Below the pieces are notes generated by a model, which saw nothing but the letters and a program-made list of their open reading frames with translations, was not told where the DNA came from and did not search any database. Position numbers and translations under genes: made by a program. 64,000 bases of DNA from Comamonas granuli NBRC 101663. Lineage in GTDB: Bacteria; Pseudomonadota; Gammaproteobacteria; Burkholderiales; Burkholderiaceae_C. The DNA is taken from positions 185,090 through 249,089 of the forward strand of contig NZ_BBJX01000006.1 of the NCBI RefSeq assembly GCF_000739995.1, read 5' to 3'. Below, one piece after another: positions 1 to 6,718 of this stretch (its first letter is position 1; each line of letters opens with the position of its first letter).

Positions 1-340
1 CCACCACGGCCAGCGGGGTGTCGGCAAATGCCGCGCACATGCGGCCGAAGGCGGCATTGACTTCAGCAATGGGGTCGGTGCCTGCCGGGGCCTCCATGGC
101 GCGCATGCGGGCCATGGCCATGTCCTTGAGGTCGCCCCCGGCGCAGAAATGCCCGCCCGCGCCGCGCAGCACCACCACGCGGGTCGGCTGGGCGCTGCCC
201 ACGCTGGCCTCGGCCTGCGCCAGGGCCTGGCGCAGCTCCTCCACCATGGCCAGCGACATGGCGTTGCGCACGTCGGGGCGGTTCAAGGTGATTTCGAGCA
301 CGGGGCCCGTAGATACGGCGCCAATAGCTATAAAAGTCAT
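1..340 (-). CDS. Enoyl-CoA hydratase/isomerase (crotonase), 3' end beyond the window
   Basis: The first 113 residues are visible and the gene continues past base 1. The N-terminal crotonase fold is clear: EITLNRPDVRNAMS at about residues 16-29 and the oxyanion-hole segment HFCAGGD at 64-70. Crotonases hydrate or isomerise 2-enoyl-CoA thioesters. It is the last visible gene of the SDR, carboxylase, dehydrogenase, crotonase series, starting 14 bases after the dehydrogenase stop, so it is very likely co-transcribed. Its place after an acyl-CoA dehydrogenase matches atuE (isohexenylglutaconyl-CoA hydratase) of the atu cluster, or a liu-type hydratase. The true substrate cannot be read from this fragment. 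The first codons, from the ATG at 340, lie inside a copy of the dispersed repeat, which is odd for a conserved enzyme start. Confidence 0.85.
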   Translation of the reverse strand, partial: MTFIAIGAVSTGPVLEITLNRPDVRNAMSLAMVEELRQALAQAEASVGSAQPTRVVVLRGAGGHFCAGGDLKDMAMARMRAMEAPAGTDPIAEVNAAFGRMCAAFADTPLAVV

Positions 341-362
341 AGCATTTATCCGCTTCAGCGCT
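317..362. repeat. Dispersed repeat, copy 1 (at crotonase start)
   Basis: Degenerate copy of the window-wide repeat. Read on the minus strand it has AATGCTATGACTTTTATAGC followed by a GGCGC word, matching the left half of the copy at 10641-10708. It supplies the start codon and first residues of the crotonase. Confidence 0.6.
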
Positions 363-1509
363 TCTTGCCCGGCAAGGTGCCTTCGAGCTTGCAGATGATG
401 CCGAGCATGATTTCGTCCGCCCCACCGCCGATGGAGATCAGGCGGCTGTCGCGGTAGGCCTGGCTGATGGGGTTGTCCGCCGTGAAGCCCATGCCGCCCC
501 AGTACTGCAGGCAACTGTCCGCCACCTCACGCGACAGGCGCCCCGCCTTGAGCTTGGCCATGGAGGCGAGCTTGGTCACGTCCTTGCCCGCCACGTAGGC
601 CTCCACGGCGCGGTAGGTGAGGGCGCGCAGGGCTTCGACTTCGGTACGCAGCTCCGCCAGGCGGAAGTGCACCACCTGGTTGTTCAGGAGGGGCTGGCCG
701 AAGGTATGGCGCTGGCGCGTGTATTCGATGGTTTGGTCGATCAGGTTGTCCAGCGACTGGAGGCTGCTGGCCGCGCCGTACAGGCGCTCTTCCTGGAACT
801 GCAGCATCTGGAACATGAAGCCCGCGCCCTCCTGGCCGATGAGGTTGCGCTGGGGCACGCGCACGTTGTCGAAGAAGAGCTGCGCCGTGTCGCTCGAATG
901 CATGCCGATCTTCTCGATCTTCTGGCGCGTCACACCGGGGGCGTCGAGCGGCACCATGATGAGCGACTTGTTCGAGTGCACCGGCCCCTCGCTGGTGTTG
1001 GCCAGCAGGCAGCACCAGTCGGCCTGCATGCCGTTGGTGATCCACATCTTGGAGCCGTTGATGACGTAGTCGCCGCCGTCTTTCTTGGCCGTGGTCTTGA
1101 GCGCGGCCACGTCCGAGCCGCCGGTGACTTCGCTCACGCCGATGCAGCCCACCAGGTCGCCCGCGATGGAGGGGGCGAGGAACTCACGACGCAGCTCGTC
1201 GCTGCCAAAGCGCGCCAGCGCCGGGGTGCACATGTCGGTCTGCACGCCGATGGCCATGGGCACGCCGCCCACGTTGCAGTCGCCCAGCGCCTCGGCCATG
1301 ACCATGGAGTAGCTGAAGTCCAGCCCCATGCCGCCGTACTCGGTGGGGTACTTGATGCCCAGCAGGCCCAGGTCGCCCATCTTCTTGAAGAGCTGGTGCG
1401 CGGGGAAGATGCCGGCCTTCTCCCATTCGCGGGTGTGGGGGTTGATCTCGTTGGCGACGAATTTGCGCACCGTGTCGCGGATCTGCTCGTGCTCGGGGGT
1501 GAATTGCAT
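355..1509 (-). CDS. Acyl-CoA dehydrogenase (AtuD/isovaleryl-CoA dehydrogenase-like)
   Basis: A 384-residue flavoenzyme, the usual length, that oxidises acyl-CoA to 2-enoyl-CoA and passes electrons to ETF. The N-terminal helical domain starts MQFTPEHEQIRDTVRKFV. The middle beta domain has IGVSEVTGGSDVAALKT and KMWITNG, the two acyl-CoA dehydrogenase signatures. The C-terminal domain holds RHTFGQPL and CLQYWGGMGF. The usual C-terminal catalytic glutamate of the YEGT type looks replaced by glycine (SIGGGADE), and a glutamate in QFQEERL could act instead as in isovaleryl-CoA dehydrogenases; this is inference. An in-frame extension upstream of the ATG at 1509 has no homology. The gene lies 29 bases downstream of the carboxylase. 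Order and sequence resemble atuD (citronellyl-CoA dehydrogenase), but a simpler branched-chain substrate is possible. Confidence 0.9.
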   Translation of the reverse strand: MQFTPEHEQIRDTVRKFVANEINPHTREWEKAGIFPAHQLFKKMGDLGLLGIKYPTEYGGMGLDFSYSMVMAEALGDCNVGGVPMAIGVQTDMCTPALARFGSDELRREFLAPSIAGDLVGCIGVSEVTGGSDVAALKTTAKKDGGDYVINGSKMWITNGMQADWCCLLANTSEGPVHSNKSLIMVPLDAPGVTRQKIEKIGMHSSDTAQLFFDNVRVPQRNLIGQEGAGFMFQMLQFQEERLYGAASSLQSLDNLIDQTIEYTRQRHTFGQPLLNNQVVHFRLAELRTEVEALRALTYRAVEAYVAGKDVTKLASMAKLKAGRLSREVADSCLQYWGGMGFTADNPISQAYRDSRLISIGGGADEIMLGIICKLEGTLPGKKR

Positions 1510-1538
1510 GGTGTGTGCTCCAGATTCAAGAAAGGGGG

Positions 1539-3161
1539 TTACATGCGGGCAATGCCGAAGGTGTTGGGGTGCAGCACGCGCGCTTGGGCCTCGCGCGCCA
1601 TGGCCAGGCACTGGGCGAGCACGCTGCGGGTTTCGCGTGGGTCGATGATTCCGTCGTCCCACAGGCGCGCGGTGCCGAACAGCACGTCGGATTCAAGGTC
1701 CAGGCGGCGCTTGAGCTGCTCGCTCATGGCGCGGATGCCGGCCTCGGTGTCTTCGTTCAGCGGTATGCCCTCGCGCGCGAGCTTGCCGCGGCTGATCATC
1801 TCCATGACCATGGCGGCCTGGGCGCCGCCCATGACGGCGGTGCGTGCGCTGGGCCAGCTGAAGATGAAGTCCGGGTCGAAGCCGCGCCCGCACATGCCGT
1901 AGTTGCCCGCGCCGAACGAGCCGCCCACCACGATGGTGAACTTCGGACAGCGCGCATTGGCCACGGCCTGGATCATCTTGCTGCCGTGCTTGATGGCACC
2001 GGCGCGCTCGGCCGCGCTGCCCACCATGTAGCCCGTGGTGTTCTGCAGGAAGACCAGCGGCGTGCCGCTCTGGTCGCACAACTGGATGAACTGCGCCGCC
2101 TTGACCGAGCCGGTGGGCTGGATGGGGCCGTTGTTGGCGATGAGGCCGACCCGGTGGCCGGCGATGCGCGCATGGCCACAGACGGTGTCGCTGTCGAACG
2201 CCGCCTTGAATTCGAGGAAGTGCGAGCCATCGACGATGCGCGCGATGATCTCGCGCGCGTCGTAGGGCTCGCGCTCGTCGGCCGGCACGATGCCCAGCAG
2301 CTCCTCGGCGTCGTACAGCGGCGCGCGCACGCTGGCGTCCTGGCCCGCAGCCTCGTCCCAGGGCAGGTGGTCCAGCAGGTCGCGGGCGATGGCGATGGCG
2401 TGCGCGTCGTTCTCGGCCAGGTACTCGCCCAGGCCGGTCACGCGGGCGTGCAGGTCGCTGCCGCCCAGTTCGTCGTCGGTGGTGTCCTCGCCAATGGCGG
2501 CCTTCACCAGGGGCGGGCCGGCCAGGTAGATGCTGGAGCGGTCCTTCACCAGCACCACATAGTCCGACAGGCCCGGCAGGTAGGCGCCACCGGCCGTGGA
2601 CGAACCGTGCACCACGGCGATCTGCGGAATGCCCGCGGCCGACAGGCGCGCCTGGTTGGCAAAGCTGCGCCCGCCGTCCACGAAGATGTCGGCCTGGTAC
2701 ATCAGGTTGGCGCCGCCCGATTCGACCAGCGACACCAGCGGCAGCTTGTTCTGCAGCGCAATCGCCTGGGCGCGCAGGCCTTTCTTCAGGCCCATGGGCG
2801 CCACGGTGCCGCCCTTGACGGCGCTGTCGCTGGCGGAGATCAGCACGCGCTTGCCCGCCACCTGGCCAATGCCCACGATGGAGCCGCCGCCGAGCACGGC
2901 CTTCTTGCCGTCGTCGTCGTGCATGCCCAGGCCCGCCAGGGCGGAGAGCTCCAGGAAGTGGCTCCCCCGGTCGAGCAGGCGCGCCACGCGCTCGCGCGGC
3001 AGCAACTGGCCCTTCTTCTCGAACTTGTCCTGCTTGGAGGCGGATTCCGCCACCACCTTGCCCTGCAGGGCCTGCACCTGCGCCAGCCGCTCGGCCATGC
3101 GCTCGTGGTTGCGGCGGTAGGCGTCGGAGCGTGGGTCGATCTGGGAACGGATCTGCGTCAT
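1539..3161 (-). CDS. Acyl-CoA carboxylase carboxyltransferase (beta) subunit, AtuC/LiuB-like
   Basis: A 540-residue carboxyltransferase subunit of a biotin-dependent acyl-CoA carboxylase. It moves the carboxyl group from biotin to an acyl-CoA. Two crotonase-like carboxyltransferase halves are present: the first with SGGANL and GSSTAGGAYLPGLSD around residues 150-190, the second with NNGPIQPTGSVKAAQF and LQNTTGYMVG. Methylcrotonyl-CoA and geranyl-CoA carboxylases share this layout. The atuBCDE-like gene order favours geranyl-CoA carboxylase beta (AtuC), but the biotin-carrying alpha subunit is not in the window and would have to lie left of base 1 or elsewhere. The start overlaps the stop of the upstream SDR by ATGA, which indicates translational coupling. 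Confidence 0.9.
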   Translation of the reverse strand: MTQIRSQIDPRSDAYRRNHERMAERLAQVQALQGKVVAESASKQDKFEKKGQLLPRERVARLLDRGSHFLELSALAGLGMHDDDGKKAVLGGGSIVGIGQVAGKRVLISASDSAVKGGTVAPMGLKKGLRAQAIALQNKLPLVSLVESGGANLMYQADIFVDGGRSFANQARLSAAGIPQIAVVHGSSTAGGAYLPGLSDYVVLVKDRSSIYLAGPPLVKAAIGEDTTDDELGGSDLHARVTGLGEYLAENDAHAIAIARDLLDHLPWDEAAGQDASVRAPLYDAEELLGIVPADEREPYDAREIIARIVDGSHFLEFKAAFDSDTVCGHARIAGHRVGLIANNGPIQPTGSVKAAQFIQLCDQSGTPLVFLQNTTGYMVGSAAERAGAIKHGSKMIQAVANARCPKFTIVVGGSFGAGNYGMCGRGFDPDFIFSWPSARTAVMGGAQAAMVMEMISRGKLAREGIPLNEDTEAGIRAMSEQLKRRLDLESDVLFGTARLWDDGIIDPRETRSVLAQCLAMAREAQARVLHPNTFGIARM

Positions 3162-4060
3162 GGCTTGAGCACCTCCGGCGTCTGCGCGCGGTGAAAACCC
3201 TCGAACGGCTGGGCGCGCTGGTGTTCCAGGATGGGGAACAGCGGGGTTTGCAGCGAAGCCGCGCCGTCGATCTGCAGCGTCACCCCGGTGATGAAGGCCG
3301 CGCCGGGGCTCAGCAGAAAGACGATGGCGGCGCTGACCTCGGCCTCGGTGGCCAGGCGCTGCAGAGGCACATGCTTGCGCAACTGCGGGATCAGCGCCTT
3401 CACGGCGCCGCCATAGCTGTCCATGCCCGAGGAAGCCACCCAGCCGGGCGCCACCGCGTTCACGCGCACGCCGCTGCTGGCCCACTCGAAGGCGGCGCTC
3501 ATGGTCAGGTTGCTCATGCCCGCGCGCGCCGCGCCCGTGTGCGCCATGCCGGGCATGCCGTTCCTGAAGTCCGCCGTCATGTTGACGATGGCGCCGCCAT
3601 GCGCCTGCATGCTGTGCAGGTACACCTCGCGCATCATCAGAAAGCCGCCCGTGAGGTTGTTGCTCACCACGGCCTCGAAGCCGCGCTTGCTGATGGCCTG
3701 CAGCGGCGACGGGAACTGCCCGCCCGCGTTGTTGACCAGGCCGTCGATGCGGCCCACCTGCTGCACCATGGCCGCCACGCCCGCTTTGACGGCGTCCTCG
3801 TCGCGGATGTCGAAGGCGGTGGTCTCGCACAGGCCGCCGTCTTCGCGGATTTCCTGCGCCACGCGGTCGAGTTTTTCCTGGGTGCGGCCGCTGATGACCA
3901 CGCGCGCGCCCAGCGACGCCAGTTCATGGGCCACGCAGCGGCCGATGCCGCTGCCGCCGCCGGTCACCCAGACGGTACGGCCCGCGAACAGGTCTGGACG
4001 GAACACGCTCTGGTAGCGCGCGGGTGCGCTGCCCTGGGAAGGGGTGCTACTTGGATTCAT
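3158..4060 (-). CDS. SDR oxidoreductase, PECR/AtuB-like
   Basis: A 300-residue short-chain dehydrogenase with the NAD(P)-binding TGGGSGIG at residues 33-40, NNAG in the middle, and NAVAPGWV and FITGVTLQIDG near the end. The usual YxxxK catalytic pair is absent: the segment reads HTGAARAGMSN, as in peroxisomal trans-2-enoyl-CoA reductase (PECR), where the same change occurs. A 2-enoyl-CoA reductase activity is therefore more likely than alcohol oxidation. It is the first gene of the minus-strand operon and ends in an ATGA overlap with the carboxylase. Upstream is a perfect palindrome at 4105-4118, shared with the divergent SCP2-MerR pair. AtuB of the terpenoid pathway is an SDR in the same position. 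The ribosome binding site is weak. Confidence 0.85.
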   Translation of the reverse strand: MNPSSTPSQGSAPARYQSVFRPDLFAGRTVWVTGGGSGIGRCVAHELASLGARVVISGRTQEKLDRVAQEIREDGGLCETTAFDIRDEDAVKAGVAAMVQQVGRIDGLVNNAGGQFPSPLQAISKRGFEAVVSNNLTGGFLMMREVYLHSMQAHGGAIVNMTADFRNGMPGMAHTGAARAGMSNLTMSAAFEWASSGVRVNAVAPGWVASSGMDSYGGAVKALIPQLRKHVPLQRLATEAEVSAAIVFLLSPGAAFITGVTLQIDGAASLQTPLFPILEHQRAQPFEGFHRAQTPEVLKP

Positions 4061-4104
4061 GGAGAAAGAACGGATCGGTGAGGGTGACGAATTAGAGGCT
4101 ATGG

Positions 4105-4118
4105 TGACGTTAACGTCA
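4105..4118. promoter_or_regulatory. Perfect palindrome, probable operator of the MerR regulator
   Basis: TGACGTTAACGTCA is its own reverse complement. It lies between the divergent SDR (start 4060) and SCP2 (start 4211) genes. On the minus strand it overlaps a possible -35 TTGACG (4119-4114) with TAATTC 19 bases further on; the long spacer is typical of MerR-activated promoters. LiuR-like MerR regulators of acyl-CoA catabolism recognise ACGT-containing palindromes of this kind (from memory). Assignment to the adjacent MerR gene is inference. Confidence 0.7.
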
Positions 4119-4210
4119 ACTAAATGTCTTATTGGTATTTTCCCTGAGATATGCGGTATGGCATTGCCTTATGATGCGCTCCGTTCTTTCACATCCCCTC
4201 AAGGAAAACC

Positions 4211-4507
4211 ATGAATCTCCAGGAATGCACCGAAACCATCCGCGGCAAAGTGGGTGAGGACAGCGGTCTCAACGCCGTGCTCAAGTTCGACTGCGGCAGC
4301 GACGGCCTGATCGTCATCGACGGTGTCTCCACCCCCAACAGCGTGAGCAACGAGGACCGCGAGGCCGACTGCACCGTGGCCATCACGCTGGAGAACCTCA
4401 ACGCCCTGCTCACGGGCGCGCTCAACCCCGTCACGGGCTTCATGAGCGGCAAGTTCAAGGTCAGCGGCGACATGGGCGTCGCCATGAAGCTGCAGAAGGT
4501 GGTCTGA
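4211..4507 (+). CDS. SCP2 sterol-binding domain protein
   Basis: A 98-residue stand-alone SCP2 domain. The family has a hydrophobic pocket that binds lipids and acyl-CoAs. Visible family features are the GGSDGLIVIDG-like strand region (here CGSDGLIVIDG), the AITLENLNALLTG segment, and the closing MSGKFKVSGDMGVAMKL, where the family motif is GKLKVxGDxxLAxKL. AAGGA precedes the ATG at normal distance. The stop is two bases before the MerR gene, so the two form one transcript divergent from the carboxylase operon. A role as acyl-CoA carrier for that operon or for the nearby HSDL2-like SDR is inferred. The protein lacks a signal peptide and should be cytoplasmic. Confidence 0.85.
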   Translation: MNLQECTETIRGKVGEDSGLNAVLKFDCGSDGLIVIDGVSTPNSVSNEDREADCTVAITLENLNALLTGALNPVTGFMSGKFKVSGDMGVAMKLQKVV

Positions 4508-4509
4508 AC

Positions 4510-4998
4510 ATGGCGCAGGGCCGCACCCCCGAGGCTGCCGAGCGGCAGGCGGCTGCCACGGAGGCTGCCCGCCAGGCCCTGGCCGACCACATGTCGGACG
4601 ACAAGACCTCCGAGCTCTTTGGCGTCACCGAACTGTGCAAGGCCTTCGACGTCACGCCGCGCACCCTGCGCTTCTATGAAGACAAGGGCTTGCTGAGCCC
4701 GCGCCGCATCAACGGCACGCGCGTCTACAGCCGCCGGGACCGCGCGCGCCTGGCGCTGATCCTGCGAGCCAAGGTCATAGGCTCCTCGCTCGCCGAGATC
4801 AAGCAGTACCTCGACATGTACGGCCAGGCCGGCGAAGGCCGCCAGCAGCAGCTGCGCTACGTGCTGCAGCGCACCGATGCCGCCATTGCCGAGCTGGAGC
4901 AAAAACGTGCGCACATTGAAAGCAGCCTGGTCGAGCTGCGCATCATCAACGACAACGTGCGCCGCAACCTGGGCTTGCCGGCGGTCGAATCCTCCTGA
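4510..4998 (+). CDS. MerR-family regulator (LiuR-like)
   Basis: A 162-residue regulator. The winged helix-turn-helix starts near residue 35 (LFGVTELCKAFDVTPRTLRF, then YEDKGLLSPRR). It is followed by the R-x-YSRRD-RARL stretch typical of MerR proteins and a C-terminal coiled-coil segment (about 110-150) for dimerisation. No cysteine-rich metal-binding tail is present, which argues against a metal sensor. In betaproteobacteria MerR proteins of this length, called LiuR, control branched-chain and fatty acyl-CoA degradation. Its position beside SCP2 and across from an acyl-CoA operon fits that role. The likely target is the palindrome at 4105-4118. The N-terminal 30 residues are poorly conserved, so a later start is possible. 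Confidence 0.85.
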   Translation: MAQGRTPEAAERQAAATEAARQALADHMSDDKTSELFGVTELCKAFDVTPRTLRFYEDKGLLSPRRINGTRVYSRRDRARLALILRAKVIGSSLAEIKQYLDMYGQAGEGRQQQLRYVLQRTDAAIAELEQKRAHIESSLVELRIINDNVRRNLGLPAVESS

Positions 4999-5028
4999 GC
5001 GGCGCCGCGCCGGCCGCGCGGGGGCCTC

Positions 5029-5685
5029 TCAGCCCGGGCTACGGGCGCCCGGGGCGGCCTCGGGGCGGGCCAGCGCACTCCAGATGATGTGCGTGAGCCT
5101 GTCCGCCAGGGCGGCGCGCTCCTCGCGCGGGCTCAGCTCGCTGAGCATCTGGCAGAAGCTGCGCTCTATGGTCCAGGCCAGCATGGGCGCCAGCCCGGCA
5201 GGCGCAGCCGGGTGTGCGGCACCCTGCCGTTCGAGCTGCTCCAGCGTGCGCTGGATCTCGCGGGTGCGCTGGTCCATGAACTCGGCAAACACCGCCTGCA
5301 CCTGCGGGTCGTAGGCAGCCACCTCGTTCATGGCCCAGATGGCGTGCCGGTGCTGGAACAGGATGTCCACCACCTCGCGCATGAAGACCTGGAACTCGGT
5401 GCGCCCGTAGGCGCCGGCCTTCTTGAGCCGGCTGCGCGCTGCCGCCTTGAGCTCGCCCTGCACCGCCTGCATGGCGTGGCTGACGAGCTGCCCCTTGTTG
5501 CGAAAGTGCAGGTAGAACGTGGCGCGCGCCACGCCGGCCTCGCGTGCGAGCTGTTCGACGCTGATGGCCGTGAAGCTCTCGCCGCGCGCAAGCAGGCGCT
5601 CGAAGGCCTCGACCAGCCGGTCCACGGCGGCAGGCGGGGCGTCGCTGGGCTCGCGGCCGCGCCGGGTGATGGATGTGGTGCGCAC
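5029..5685 (-). CDS. TetR/AcrR-family regulator
   Basis: A 218-residue repressor-type protein. The helix-turn-helix is at about residues 34-60 (FTAISVEQLAREAGVARATF, then YLHFRNKGQLV), and the rest is the helical ligand-binding and dimerisation domain. No ATG fits. The start chosen is the GTG at 5685, eleven bases after the stop of the upstream SDR with GGAG just before it. It is the second gene of the SDR-TetR operon, so it is probably self-regulated through the inverted repeat at 6618-6632. The effector is unknown; an acyl-CoA is likely from context. It also faces the SCP2-MerR pair tail to tail. Confidence 0.88.
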   Translation of the reverse strand: MRTTSITRRGREPSDAPPAAVDRLVEAFERLLARGESFTAISVEQLAREAGVARATFYLHFRNKGQLVSHAMQAVQGELKAAARSRLKKAGAYGRTEFQVFMREVVDILFQHRHAIWAMNEVAAYDPQVQAVFAEFMDQRTREIQRTLEQLERQGAAHPAAPAGLAPMLAWTIERSFCQMLSELSPREERAALADRLTHIIWSALARPEAAPGARSPG

Positions 5686-5696
5686 GGAGCGCGCTC

Positions 5697-6545
5697 CTAG
5701 ACGATGGCCTGCGGATGGTGCCCGGGCTGCACGAACAGGTCGAACGCCAGCGGCGTGTCGCCGGGCTCGCAGCGGTAGGGGCGCAGGTCGCGCATGCCGG
5801 CTGCGACCAGCACCTCCTCGTCCACGCAGTGCCGGCCCGTGAAGGAGGTGCTCGGCTGGGTGAGGATGTGCCAGGCAGCGTCCGCCATGATCTCGGGCGT
5901 GCGGCTCACGGCGCGTGCCTGCGTGCCCGCGATGTGGCGCACGGCGGCGGTGTCGATGTAGGTCTTGGGCCAGAGCGTGTTGAAGGCGATGCGCTCGCGC
6001 CGGAATTCTTCCGCCATGGCCATGGCGTAGAGGCTCATCGAATACTTGGCCAGCGCGTAGGCCGGGTAGGGCGCGAACCACTCGGGCTTGAATTCGAGCG
6101 GCGGCGCCAGGTTGAGCACATGCGGGTTGGCCGCCTTCATCAGGTGCGGAATGCAGGCGCGGCTGACCAGGAAGGTGCCCCGGGCGTTGATGTTCTGCAT
6201 CAGGTCCAACCGCTTGGGCTCGGTCTGCAGCGTGCCCGTGAGGTGGATGGCCGAGGCGTTGTTGATGCAGATGTCGATGCCGCCGAAGCGCTCCACGGTG
6301 CGCGCGACGGCCGCGTCGATCTGCTGTGCGTCGCGGATGTCGCAGACCAGTGGCAGCGCCTGGCCGCCCGCGGCCTCGATCTCGGCCGCCGCCGTGTGGA
6401 TGGTGCCCGGCAGCGTGGGGTGCGGCTCGGTGGTCTTGGCCGCAATGGCCACGTTGGCGCCATCGCGCGCTGCGCGCAGCGCGATCGCGAGGCCGATGCC
6501 GCGCGAGCCGCCGCTGATGAACAGGGTCTTGCCGTGGAGGGACAT
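5697..6545 (-). CDS. SDR oxidoreductase, HSDL2-like
   Basis: A 282-residue short-chain dehydrogenase very like the N-terminal part of hydroxysteroid dehydrogenase-like protein 2. Visible are SGGSRGIGLAIA for NAD(P) binding, NNASAIHL, the long HSDL2-type KRLDLMQNINARGTFLVSRA and YALAKYSMSLY with the catalytic Y-x-x-x-K, NTLWPKT, and the C-terminal FTGRHCVDEEVL. Start at the ATG at 6545 with AAGGAAA eight bases upstream. Eukaryotic HSDL2 carries an SCP2 domain fused at its C-terminus; here the SCP2 domain is a separate gene at 4211. Function is probably in fatty acyl or branched lipid metabolism, as for AtuG of the atu cluster; the substrate is unknown. Confidence 0.87.
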   Translation of the reverse strand: MSLHGKTLFISGGSRGIGLAIALRAARDGANVAIAAKTTEPHPTLPGTIHTAAAEIEAAGGQALPLVCDIRDAQQIDAAVARTVERFGGIDICINNASAIHLTGTLQTEPKRLDLMQNINARGTFLVSRACIPHLMKAANPHVLNLAPPLEFKPEWFAPYPAYALAKYSMSLYAMAMAEEFRRERIAFNTLWPKTYIDTAAVRHIAGTQARAVSRTPEIMADAAWHILTQPSTSFTGRHCVDEEVLVAAGMRDLRPYRCEPGDTPLAFDLFVQPGHHPQAIV

Positions 6546-6617
6546 GGATTTCCTTTCGGGGTGGCTCCGGGGCTGGAGCCTGGCGGGACGACTGTACCGA
6601 AACAATGACAAATCGTC

Positions 6618-6632
6618 TAGACAGTATGTCTA
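6618..6632. promoter_or_regulatory. Inverted repeat, probable TetR operator
   Basis: TAGACA-GTA-TGTCTA, a perfect 6-3-6 inverted repeat, lies 73 bases upstream of the HSDL2-like SDR and 87 bases upstream of the malonyl-CoA decarboxylase. TetR-family operators often have TAGAC/GTCTA half-sites. It probably controls the SDR-TetR operon and perhaps the malonate genes as well. Confidence 0.65.
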
Positions 6633-6718
6633 TTTCGTCTGCCGCGCCTGTGCTCACGCACAATGGCCAATAATTTCGCCTGAGTTCCCGGCCTCTCTAC
6701 GTCCTCGCTGTCCCGCCC

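Noticed and set aside
1515..3194. 559-codon plus-strand frame opposite the carboxylase
   Set aside because: Shadow frame; the minus-strand carboxylase has clear family motifs.
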